Source of the DNA: CAUTVF01 sp963541805
Lineage (GTDB): Bacteria > Pseudomonadota > Alphaproteobacteria > Rs-D84 > CASDRH01
NCBI GenBank assembly: GCA_963541805.1
Contig: CAUTVF010000002.1
Span: forward strand, 1 to 36,800
Length of the DNA: 36,800 nt
Reading direction: 5' to 3'
Within the stretch, counting starts at the first letter, position 1. Each line of letters opens with the position of its first letter. Both the position numbers and the translations under genes were made by a program. The notes below the pieces were generated by a model, which saw only the letters and a program-made list of their open reading frames with translations, was not told the DNA's origin and ran no database searches. Shown one piece after another: positions 17,387 to 24,119 of the stretch.

Positions 17387-17394
17387 TATTTATG
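17387..17394 (-). promoter_or_regulatory. T4-late-type promoter box CATAAATA
   Basis: The minus strand reads CATAAATAAATA, placing the box 17 bp upstream of ATG 17370. Its position supports 17370, rather than the internal TTG, as the true start of the gp6-like gene. Further upstream (17399-17425) is a short tandem AATATTTT repeat. Confidence 0.5.
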
Positions 17395-17430
17395 ATTTTA
17401 ATATTTTAATATTTTAATATTTTAAAAACA

Positions 17431-18081
17431 TTAAATATTATTGGATTTCATATATTTTGCTTTCAATGAATCAAAATATTCATCGTTTACTAGCGTTATA
17501 AAATTCTTTTTAGCACTATTAAAGAAATTGAGAGCCTCGTCTACAATTGCCTTCATTTTAAGTTCATCATCTGTTATTTCGATTTGCGAAATTCCATTTA
17601 GATACATTTGATAAAGTTTTTCATAATTTGTTAATAATTCAGTAACTTTAAGAAATTCTTCTAATTTTTCAGTTAGCGCTTCATCGTCTTTTTCAAGGAT
17701 CTCAATATATTTTTCTTCTCTATTTTCATTTGTAATGAATATTCCATTTGATGCAAAAATATTATTGAGATATTGGTATCGATAATAATTATAACTTGGA
17801 ATAGTTGTAAAAATCTCAGACATTTTTGCAGTTAATGTTTGGAGATATTTTGCGCGTTTAAAATTTCCGCCGTCTCCGATATTTAAACATTCCTTGGTAA
17901 TTTTATCAACATATTTGTAAAATGTTATTGTTTTTTGCTCTGCAAGAAGTTCCAAAATATACACAAATAGATCAGAATCCTCTATTTTTATGGTGCGAGT
18001 ATTCGGAAGTCTTTGGGTATTTGTAATTTGAGCAGAGCAAATTAAATAAAAATCATTTTGCTCCAAAACTGATATATACAT
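17431..18081 (-). CDS. unidentified protein upstream of the baseplate wedge genes
   Basis: The 216-residue protein has a beta-rich opening (MYISVLEQNDFYLICSAQIT) followed by a long acidic helical part (ENREEKYIEILEKDDEALTEK, LLTNYEKLYQMYLNGISQIE). There is no membrane segment. It has a good ribosome site (AAAAGGTTAATAA) and a late-type AATAAATA box at 18099-18106, and is followed by gp6, so a structural or assembly role in the baseplate is likely. It does not look like T4 gp53 or gp25. A hub-assembly or chaperone function would fit size and place but cannot be shown. Confidence 0.5.
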   Translation of the reverse strand: MYISVLEQNDFYLICSAQITNTQRLPNTRTIKIEDSDLFVYILELLAEQKTITFYKYVDKITKECLNIGDGGNFKRAKYLQTLTAKMSEIFTTIPSYNYYRYQYLNNIFASNGIFITNENREEKYIEILEKDDEALTEKLEEFLKVTELLTNYEKLYQMYLNGISQIEITDDELKMKAIVDEALNFFNSAKKNFITLVNDEYFDSLKAKYMKSNNI

Positions 18082-18098
18082 TTATTAACCTTTTCTAT

Positions 18099-18106
18099 TA
18101 TTTATT
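18099..18106 (-). promoter_or_regulatory. T4-late-type promoter box AATAAATA
   Basis: The minus strand reads AATAAATA 18 bp upstream of the start at 18081, followed by the AAAAGG ribosome site. It fits the late-box spacing seen at six other starts in the window. Confidence 0.45.
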
Positions 18107-18134
18107 TTTAATTTATTTTAATTCAATTTATATT

Positions 18135-18658
18135 TTAATTTAATAAACTTTCAACTGGAATTCTATCGTTGCCGAAGACTTCAAATCCCTTGTGTAACAA
18201 ATATTTCTTAAAAATTGGATTTTTAAAATCTTGATTATATGGAAGCAATATGCATTTGCCGGCAATTTCATCATTTTAAACCATTCTAAACACTTGTCAA
18301 AATCCGTTTTAAAATCAATAAAGTTTTCAAAATACTTATGCTCATATCCGTGCATTCCTAATTTAATACCTAATTTTTGCAATTCATAAATCTGATATAA
18401 ATTCATATAATATTGAAAATCGCCTCTAAATGCGTGCTCGTGTGCAAAAGCACAATGAATAGAATCCGGATTTTGATATGTATTTTTATTATAAATTGTT
18501 GCTGTTAAAAATATATAAATTGGCTTTTTAAATTTTAAAAAATGATGCATATTTAAATATTGGGAGTTTAAACAATCATCAAATGTTAAAATATCGAAAT
18601 TACTTAAATCCAATTTAAGAATCGCATTTGTAACTTCGTGAATCATTAGTGTTTTCAT
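18135..18658 (-). CDS. polysaccharide deacetylase-like protein with a broken frame near the C-terminus
   Basis: The intact part shows NodB-type deacetylase motifs: FDILTFDDCLNS (metal-binding Asp pair) and KLGIKLGMHGYEHKYFENF (HGYEH, the His pair). The open frame as written ends at 18140 with an unlikely tail (HIIKILKIQFLRNICYT). The alternative frame from about 18278 reads NDEIAGKCILLPYNQDFKNP and then IFKKYLLHKGFEVFGNDRIP before stopping at 18135, a typical deacetylase ending. One extra A in the AAAA/TTTT run at 18274-18277 would restore a protein of about 174 residues. It is small for the family and has no signal peptide, so it acts inside the cell or in the virion. The substrate is unknown. 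It is the first gene after promoter module copy 3. Confidence 0.6.
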
Positions 18659-18712
18659 TTTGATATTTTATAATGTTTTAGTTTAATTTTTAAACGGAGA
18701 TTTAATTTTTAA

Positions 18713-18790
18713 GTAGACGTAATGCCTCTTGAATTTAGTTTGATCCTTTTTAATATTTATATTTTATAATATTTTAGTTTACATTTTTTA
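18713..18790 (-). promoter_or_regulatory. promoter-leader module copy 3, upstream of the deacetylase-like gene
   Basis: The minus strand carries GTAAAC, ATTATAAAATATAAATATT (both TATAAA- and TATAAATA-like), then the leader GGATCAAACTAAATTC...GAGGCATTACGTCTAC. It is the mirror partner of copy 4 across the palindrome at 18851-19000; the leader in both copies has AAATTCAAGAG where other copies have AAATCTTAGAG, so these two are more similar to each other. Confidence 0.55.
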
Positions 18791-18850
18791 AAAAATTACT
18801 AATTTTATGCTTCGTATTATAAAAGTAAATTTTTGATTTTTTGATTTTAA

Positions 18851-19000
18851 TACGATTTTTAACCTACGGTTAATAAATTTGCAATTTTAAGCGCACCATA
18901 CCAGAAAATTTATTTTTATTATAATAATATTATAATAAAATAAATTTAAATTCCGGTTCGCTTAAAAATTACGAATCTAAACCTTCGGTTAAAAATCGTA
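18851..19000. repeat. long AT-rich palindromic intergenic repeat, copy 4 (most complete)
   Basis: This is the clearest copy: the outer arms TACGATTTTTAACC and GGTTAAAAATCGTA are exact complements, 150 bp end to end. Inside are AACCTACGGTT and AACCTTCGGTT, then TTTTAAGCG/CGCTTAAAA, and the core 18914-18940 (arms TTTTATTATAATA). It lies in the middle of the 546-bp gap between divergent genes (18658 minus, 19206 plus), flanked by inverted promoter modules 3 and 4. No gene was seen in this gap. Confidence 0.8.
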
Positions 19001-19092
19001 AAATTTTGTATTTTATAAAATCTCGATTACAAAATTATAAAAAATTCAAAATCTTAATCATTTTACATCCAAATGTTAAATTATTAATTTTT

Positions 19093-19189
19093 TGCAACTT
19101 TAATATGATATAATTGGATCAAACTAAATTCAAGAGGCACTACGTTTACTCGATTTTTAATACTTAAATCTTTGTTTAAAATATAAATA
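19093..19189 (+). promoter_or_regulatory. promoter-leader module copy 4 plus late box, upstream of gp5
   Basis: On the plus strand TTGCAA is followed by TATAAT (19109-19114) and the conserved leader GGATCAAACTAAATTC...GAGGCACTACGTTTAC (19116-19149). An exact T4-late box TATAAATA lies at 19182-19189, 17 bp before the gp5 start. This is the only plus-strand copy of the module and the only one combined with a late box, so gp5 could be transcribed from both. Confidence 0.6.
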
Positions 19190-19205
19190 TTTAAAAAGCT
19201 TAAAA

Positions 19206-20192
19206 ATGTCAAATAAATCAGAATCTCAATTTCATCCATCCGGTCGATTGCTTCGCGGATTTGTTGTCGCAAATAATGATCCAAAGCATCAAGGCAGAGT
19301 CCAAGTCAGAATCCCAGAGCTCCACGGATTTGATTCAAATGCTTTAAATTCAGAAACTCAAGGAAATTCTACTGGTAATTATAAAGTTTTTGAAACTGAT
19401 TCAACAAATTCAAATTCAAACAAATCAGATTTCATAGAAACAGCAAATTTGCCGTGGGCACAAGTTCTGATGCCAATGGACTTTATTGGATTTCAAAAAG
19501 CTCCACAAGACGCAAAAGAAATTAAATCAGAAAAATTATCAGGAACTGAAAAAAATACTGAATTATATAGATCAATTTCGAGAGAGGGTGAAAGACGAGG
19601 GGGTTTTGGTAAGAATATTGTTTTAAATCCCGGAACATATGTTTGGATTCAGCAACTCGGAGGATCTGATAATGATTTGCTAGTTCTTGGAACATATGCA
19701 TCAGAAAATGAATTCTCAAATCTCACAAAACCAACCGGAGAAAATCCATCAAATAGCTGTGTCTATGATTCAATAACTGGTCATTATTATACTTTTGATG
19801 ACGCAACTGGAGATATCTTAATCCACAATAGATCGGGAACTCAATTCAGATGGGATTCAAACGGCAATTCATATAATGATGTTGTTGCAAATAAAAATAC
19901 TTCGGTTCAGGGCAACGAGATTTATCACATTGATGGATCAAATACTTTTAGAATCGGATCAACAAATACTGGCCTCGTTGAGGCAGATCAAAATATTACA
20001 GTAAAAGCAAATGATACTTTAAATGTTGAAAGCAATCAAAACGTTACAATTAAAGGCAATAAAACTGATAAAATATCCGGGAGTGAGAATATTGAAGTTT
20101 CTGGATCTACTACAATAAAAACGGGAGGTTCCCGAAATGATAATACTTCAGGAACCCATAAAATAACCGCTTCTGTGATTTATTTAAATTAA
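19206..20192 (+). CDS. 5: baseplate hub/spike protein gp5-like without lysozyme domain
   Basis: The 328-residue protein starts with the gp5 OB-fold: GRLLRGFVVANNDPKHQGRV, then QVRIPELHGF, then LPWAQVLMPMDFIGF, NPGTYVWIQQLGGSDNDLLVLGTY. After NRSGTQFRWDSNGN it passes into a beta-helix-like repeat region (ITVKANDTLNVESNQNVTIK, SGSENIEVSGSTTIKTGG), which should form the trimeric needle. T4 gp5 (575 aa) has a lysozyme domain between these two parts; it is missing here, so peptidoglycan must be breached by another protein. There is no strong ribosome site (AAAAAGCTTAAAA). The gene stands alone on the plus strand between two minus-strand blocks. Confidence 0.85.
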   Translation: MSNKSESQFHPSGRLLRGFVVANNDPKHQGRVQVRIPELHGFDSNALNSETQGNSTGNYKVFETDSTNSNSNKSDFIETANLPWAQVLMPMDFIGFQKAPQDAKEIKSEKLSGTEKNTELYRSISREGERRGGFGKNIVLNPGTYVWIQQLGGSDNDLLVLGTYASENEFSNLTKPTGENPSNSCVYDSITGHYYTFDDATGDILIHNRSGTQFRWDSNGNSYNDVVANKNTSVQGNEIYHIDGSNTFRIGSTNTGLVEADQNITVKANDTLNVESNQNVTIKGNKTDKISGSENIEVSGSTTIKTGGSRNDNTSGTHKITASVIYLN

Positions 20193-20201
20193 AAATTAAA
20201 A

Positions 20202-20244
20202 AAAAAATCATAAAATTACATTAAATGTAAAGTTATGATTTTTT
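20202..20244. terminator. bidirectional hairpin terminator between gp5 and the minus-strand gene
   Basis: The arms AAAAAATCATAA and TTATGATTTTTT surround ACATTAAATGT. T runs at both ends suit termination of converging transcripts from the plus-strand gp5 and the minus-strand gene at 20261-20551. Confidence 0.75.
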
Positions 20245-20260
20245 AAATATATAACAAAAA

Positions 20261-20551
20261 TTAAGAATATTTTAAAATATTACTACTTAAGAATCCAAGC
20301 TTATTTTCAAACCAAACATCCATTGTTTCAGGTTTAAAATCAACAAAATCGCCGGAATCAACAAACTTAACTTTTGCAACATTATATGCAGGAATAAAGA
20401 ATGAATCATCATATGCTTGAAATCCATATGCATCTCCACATCCACTTCCATCGTCAGTATAGATATAAAGTCCTGCAGGATCTTTGCCTAGATCAACAAT
20501 TTTGCCATTCTTGAGTTCAACAGCAGTCACATAATCTTCATAATACATCAT
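20261..20551 (-). CDS. unidentified small acidic protein
   Basis: The 96-residue protein is acidic and beta-rich with Tyr/Asp/Gly clusters (AGLYIYTDDGSGCGDAYGFQAYDDS), ending in a probable helix (ENKLGFLSSNILKY). No family recognised. It has an AAAGGAATTC ribosome site and a TATAATAAT-like box about 20-35 bp upstream, and it is fenced on both sides by hairpin terminators (20202-20244 and 20617-20658), so it is probably an independent transcript. Confidence 0.55.
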   Translation of the reverse strand: MMYYEDYVTAVELKNGKIVDLGKDPAGLYIYTDDGSGCGDAYGFQAYDDSFFIPAYNVAKVKFVDSGDFVDFKPETMDVWFENKLGFLSSNILKYS

Positions 20552-20616
20552 TTTGAATTCCTTTCTCTTTTGATATTATTATATATAAAAACAACTGAAA
20601 AATTAATTAAAACTAC

Positions 20617-20658
20617 AAATATCGTAATTTTACATTTAAATGTAATTTTACGATATTT
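20617..20658. terminator. bidirectional hairpin terminator
   Basis: The arms AAATATCGTA and TACGATATTT flank TTACATTTAAATGTAA, 42 bases in all and nearly perfect. It separates the gene at 20677-21252 from the promoter of the gene at 20261-20551. Confidence 0.7.
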
Positions 20659-20676
20659 AATATTATATAAAATCTC

Positions 20677-21252
20677 TTAAATATATAAATGATTATAAAT
20701 TAATTTTTTTATAAGCAAATCGGTAACTTTATTTCTAGTTTCAGAATCTAATCGCTCACTTACATAATAATGAACTATTTCGTTTTCAAGAAAACTGAAC
20801 TTAAATGGGTGATCGTGAATCTCCGTTAATTTTGTTGATCCAAATACAGTAAAATCAACTCTTTCTAATTTTGAATCATTAACATCTGCAGAACATCTGC
20901 AAAATGAAACTTTATCTAAATTACAAACTTCTTTTACAAACGGTTCCAGTAAATTTCTAAATTTAAAATCAATTTTAAATAAATCCTTTAGAAACTTTTC
21001 AGCAACTTCTCGATCGACTCCAATAAAAACATATTGCTCAGAATCATCATTACCATATATAGTAAAAGTATCGTTCGATGTTCGCGAAAATGCGCGAAAA
21101 ATTCCCCCAGATATGACGTGTTCGGAACGTTCGGTTCGTTTTGTTTCGAACTTATTTGAATAGCAATAAAATATGTGTAAATTACATACTTCAAGATCAT
21201 AAGAATCGGCAGCTTCAACAACTGTGGAATTAATCAATTTTTGTAAATACAT
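20677..21252 (-). CDS. unidentified phage protein behind promoter module copy 5
   Basis: The 191-residue protein has no recognisable motif. It mixes strands and helices, has several Cys residues (VCNLHIFYC, KEVCNLDKVSFCRC), and ends with KVTDLLIKKLIYNHLYI. There is no membrane segment. It starts at ATG 21252 behind AAGAAAGGATGTAAA and an ATTATATAAT box (21277-21286), an arrangement shared with the two polymerase operons, so it is probably expressed at the same stage as replication genes. Confidence 0.5.
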   Translation of the reverse strand: MYLQKLINSTVVEAADSYDLEVCNLHIFYCYSNKFETKRTERSEHVISGGIFRAFSRTSNDTFTIYGNDDSEQYVFIGVDREVAEKFLKDLFKIDFKFRNLLEPFVKEVCNLDKVSFCRCSADVNDSKLERVDFTVFGSTKLTEIHDHPFKFSFLENEIVHYYVSERLDSETRNKVTDLLIKKLIYNHLYI

Positions 21253-21276
21253 TTTACATCCTTTCTTTTTATTAGA

Positions 21277-21405
21277 ATTATATAATTTTTAAACTGAATT
21301 TTCACGTAATCTAAAACGGAGATTTGAAATTAGATTTTTAAGTAGACGTAATGCCTCCAAGATTTAGTTTGATCCTAATTATATCATATCAAGGTTTACT
21401 AATTT
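21277..21405 (-). promoter_or_regulatory. promoter-leader module copy 5
   Basis: On the minus strand: GTAAACCTTGATATGATATAAT (given here as GTAAAC, 10 bases, TATAAT), then the leader GGATCAAACTAAATCTTGGA...GGCATTACGTCTAC (21342-21375), then ACGTGAAAATTCAG and ATTATATAAT (21277-21286), then AAGAAAGGAT. It has both halves of the module, like copies 1 and 6. A hairpin with GCGAAGC turn lies upstream at about 21400-21425. Confidence 0.6.
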
Positions 21406-21519
21406 TATGCTTCGCATTATAAAAGTTAATTTTTTGAATTTTTTGTCAACGAATACAAAAAATTAATAATTTAACATTTGAATGTAAAATGATTTGGATT
21501 TTGAATTTTTAAGCAACGA

Positions 21520-21600
21520 TTTATAAAAAATTTTTGTTTGTATATATAAATTTATATAATAAAAATTTTTTATGGTGCTGCAAATAAACCTACGGTTAAG
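21520..21600. repeat. long AT-rich palindromic intergenic repeat, copy 5 (variant, inverted)
   Basis: The core TATATAAATTTATATA (21543-21558) is perfect, with flanks AAAAATTTTTGTTTG and AAAAATTTTTT. The landmark appears inverted (ATGGTGCTGC, complement of GCAGCACCAT), and AACCTACGGTT closes the right side, so this copy is in the opposite orientation to copies 1-4. The gap 21253-21650 contains only this repeat, module 5 and a terminator. Confidence 0.65.
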
Positions 21601-21613
21601 AATTTAGAATATT

Positions 21614-21643
21614 AAAAAACTCCCTTTAAAATCAAGGGAGTTT
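21614..21643 (-). terminator. intrinsic terminator of the tail sheath operon
   Basis: Read on the minus strand, AAACTCCCTT, a 7-base loop and AAGGGAGTTTTTT: a 9-10 bp stem with GC content unusual for this genome, followed by a T run. It lies just after the stop of the sheath C-terminal gene and is the most classical terminator in the window. Confidence 0.85.
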
Positions 21644-21650
21644 ATAGAAG

Positions 21651-23462
21651 TTATTTTGAAGTAGTTACTTCGAAGTTGTTTGTTCCAAAGTTTGTAAATC
21701 TTAAGTGGATAAACTCAGCTACATAAGTTGGCTGAATAAAGATATCACAAACAAGCCAGTTAGTTGCAATAATTTGCGGAGTATTATTAGTTTCATCACA
21801 AATAATTTGATAGTTTTGAATTCCTCGGCCAGCTTTAATTTCTGCTAAAAACGGTTTAATAGTAGAAACAAGTTGATTTCGAGTAAAACTATCATTAAAT
21901 TCGAATAAACTATATTTACTCATATTACCCAAACTTCGCTCTAAGTGATTAAACAACGAAACGACGTTAATTCTATCAAAACTCGAAGCTTTGGTCTGAG
22001 CAGTTTTTTGTCCCCATATTACGGCACCAGTATTTGGGAATATAACAATTGGGTTTACACCATTTTTATATAGTGTGTCTCTCATTGCATTAGTTGGACT
22101 ATATGCAAGTTTTGAGCAATTTTTAATATTTCCTCTATTTAGACCTGCCGGAGCATACCAGTTTGCATAATCCTGATTAGTTTGCGCTTTAATTCCAGCA
22201 ACATCGCCCGCAAGATTTAGCCATTTATAAGTTCCAAGTTTTGCACAATATTGATATTTGTAGTTATTATAAAGCGCTATATACTTAGAATCAACATTTA
22301 GACTTCGTCTCCATTTGATTGTATTTTCATTTGCAATCGATGATTTGAAGCCAACGGAATTTGATTTCGGCGCGCCAACATAAGCGATGCAATCTTTTCG
22401 GTGAAGTGCTAAATTAATAGCAGCAGCTGGATGAAGCTCATTTGCAATAATGATATCGACATCGATTTCCTCTTTATTATCAAATATTGAATATGCGTCT
22501 TCAATATCGTCTTTTTGAGGATTTGATAGCGTTCCGTTTGTTAATTTAACAATACCATTATCGAATTCGCCAACAACATAATTATTATTGCTATCAAGAG
22601 TCAACAAACAGCTTGTGATTGTATCCTCAAGATTTTTATTAACATTGACTAAAATATAATCAGATTTTTGATTAATTGCAGTTTCGATATAAATAAATTC
22701 ATTTTTATCATTTTTTGCAAGTTCATCAAAACTAACAATAAATTGCTCAACAATTTGATTTTTAAACATTACAATAACTGCAAATTGTTTTCCGTATGGT
22801 AAATAATCAAATTGATTGTCTAGCGGAATTCCTGGTGCAATATATTTACCCTTATTGAAATCCTCAGGTTTTGCAATAGCAACATCAATTGCATTACCCC
22901 AGCTTCCTGGAGTCTTTGCAAAAAATTTAAGTTTTGCATCGCTATGAATAAACGGTTTTGAATCCTTAATTTCATCAAAAGCAGAATAATTAGGGATTGT
23001 ATGGTCGCCTTTTTCATAATCCAAGAAATTATACGCATCAAGCAATTTTTTATAGGATGCTTCAGCAGTTGCTGATTTAGTTGCATCAACGCGATAAATT
23101 GGCGCTTCTTTTGGAGCACTAATTAATTTTTCACTATCTTCAGTATTTTGATAAAAGATATTTGTATACGTAATTCCATTAATTACAACAACCTCGAGAC
23201 CAGTAATTCTAAATTTTGGAGCAGTATTATCATTTTCAAATGTAATTACATCGCCGATTTTTAGATTTTCATCGGATCCTTTTAGACTCGCTATATATGG
23301 AGAATTAGGTTGTTTTTTTCCTTCAATTTTATAAAAAAGAGAAGTTGAATCGACTAAAGTTGGTGACTTTGTTAGAGTCACCTTAGTCATTTCTTTTGTA
23401 ATTTTTTCCGGAATTGTATACGGTAATTTAGGAGTAGGCCCTAAATATGTTACAAAAGCCAT
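21651..23462 (-). CDS. tail sheath protein, C-terminal part (gp18-like)
   Basis: The 603-residue protein starts at ATG 23462 (MAFVTYLGPT), backed by AAGGAATTTAAA; an upstream in-frame ATG at 23561 lies within the preceding gene and lacks support. Residues 181-200 (FFAKTPGSWGNAIDVAIAKP) match the sheath pattern pGxWGN. The last 200 residues follow gp18-type C-termini: YANWYAPAGLNRG, VNPIVIFPNTGAVIWGQKTA, DRINVVSLFNHLERSLGN, FLAEIKAGRGIQNYQIICDE and a final IQPTYVAEFIHLRF. The sheath N-terminal arm (LLSPGV...) is absent and found in the gene at 24119-25726. So the contractile sheath seems to be made of two polypeptides. It is followed by a strong terminator. Confidence 0.85.
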   Translation of the reverse strand: MAFVTYLGPTPKLPYTIPEKITKEMTKVTLTKSPTLVDSTSLFYKIEGKKQPNSPYIASLKGSDENLKIGDVITFENDNTAPKFRITGLEVVVINGITYTNIFYQNTEDSEKLISAPKEAPIYRVDATKSATAEASYKKLLDAYNFLDYEKGDHTIPNYSAFDEIKDSKPFIHSDAKLKFFAKTPGSWGNAIDVAIAKPEDFNKGKYIAPGIPLDNQFDYLPYGKQFAVIVMFKNQIVEQFIVSFDELAKNDKNEFIYIETAINQKSDYILVNVNKNLEDTITSCLLTLDSNNNYVVGEFDNGIVKLTNGTLSNPQKDDIEDAYSIFDNKEEIDVDIIIANELHPAAAINLALHRKDCIAYVGAPKSNSVGFKSSIANENTIKWRRSLNVDSKYIALYNNYKYQYCAKLGTYKWLNLAGDVAGIKAQTNQDYANWYAPAGLNRGNIKNCSKLAYSPTNAMRDTLYKNGVNPIVIFPNTGAVIWGQKTAQTKASSFDRINVVSLFNHLERSLGNMSKYSLFEFNDSFTRNQLVSTIKPFLAEIKAGRGIQNYQIICDETNNTPQIIATNWLVCDIFIQPTYVAEFIHLRFTNFGTNNFEVTTSK

Positions 23463-23463
23463 T

Positions 23464-23805
23464 TTAAATTCCTTGTTTAATTTCAAAATATAAAGGAACA
23501 TCGACTTCTGAATCTTCGTATCCTTTACTTGAAAGTTTAAGTGTAATGTTGACAGAATCAATTATTCCAATTTCTGGCTCTCCCGGAATTTTTTTAACTC
23601 TAATTTCTAGACAAAGTTCATCAGTTGAAAATTCCTCATTTTTTACAATGGTAAACCATTTTTTTGATTCAGCCTCAACAAAATCAACGTTGATATATTC
23701 CGGTCTTTTATTCTCTAATTTACATTTAAGAAAAAGTAAATCTCCAAATCGAACGGATGATTCGCCAAGATTAAATTCTAAATAAACACCGGGAGCAGAA
23801 GGCAT
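23464..23805 (-). CDS. small Ig-like domain protein between the sheath halves
   Basis: The 113-residue protein is all-beta: MPSAPGVYLEFNLGESSVRF, then GDLLFLKCKLENKRPEYINV, ending ITLKLSSKGYEDSEVDVPLY. The closing GYxxSEV pattern is shared with the next gene and with three domains of the sheath N-terminal protein, indicating one family of Ig-like domains. The opening APGVYLEF oddly resembles the sheath N-terminal pattern SPGVxVxE, so it might also dock like a sheath arm (speculative). It has a GGAT ribosome site; its stop is two bases from the start of the sheath C-terminal gene. It is likely a decoration or linking protein. Confidence 0.6.
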   Translation of the reverse strand: MPSAPGVYLEFNLGESSVRFGDLLFLKCKLENKRPEYINVDFVEAESKKWFTIVKNEEFSTDELCLEIRVKKIPGEPEIGIIDSVNITLKLSSKGYEDSEVDVPLYFEIKQGI

Positions 23806-23816
23806 AATTAAAATCC

Positions 23817-24119
23817 TTACTCGACAACAGTTAGTTCAAGAGTTTTTACAATCTCGGACTTCTCATAACCATCCGCAGATACCTCAAATGTTAATTTGTT
23901 GTCATTTGCGTGATTAAATGCAGTATAGTGGCCTGGAGTTCCAAGAAGCTCAAACTTTAGAACAATATTATCAGCTGTTGAGCTAGCATCCTTTGAAATT
24001 TTTAGCAAAGTATCAATATTTGAACCTTTGTATTCAACTTTTGCATTTGCTGGAACTTTATCAGAAACTGCACATTTCAACTTATCTCCGTGTCTTAGAT
24101 CAAACTTATAGTCTGCCAT
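23817..24119 (-). CDS. small Ig-like domain protein between the sheath halves
   Basis: The 100-residue protein is one predicted beta-sandwich: ADYKFDLRHGDKLKCAVSDK, a central IVLKFELLGTPGHYTAF, ending LTFEVSADGYEKSEIVKTLE. The closing SADGYEKSEI matches the other Ig-like units in this operon. Its ATG overlaps the stop of the sheath N-terminal gene (24119), and 11 bases separate it from the next gene, so all four sheath-cluster genes are one operon. It is expected to be a virion surface domain; the ligand is unknown. Confidence 0.6.
   Translation of the reverse strand: MADYKFDLRHGDKLKCAVSDKVPANAKVEYKGSNIDTLLKISKDASSTADNIVLKFELLGTPGHYTAFNHANDNKLTFEVSADGYEKSEIVKTLELTVVE

Noticed and set aside
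18270..18280. Programmed -1 frameshift at TTTAAAA in the deacetylase gene
   Set aside because: The codon phase (TTT AAA) does not fit a slippery heptamer, no downstream stem was seen, and similar breaks occur at other A/T runs, so an indel is simpler.
23463..23561. N-terminal extension of the sheath C-terminal protein (start at 23561)
   Set aside because: It would lie wholly inside the Ig-like gene 23464-23805 and has no ribosome site; ATG 23462 has AAGGAATTTAAA.
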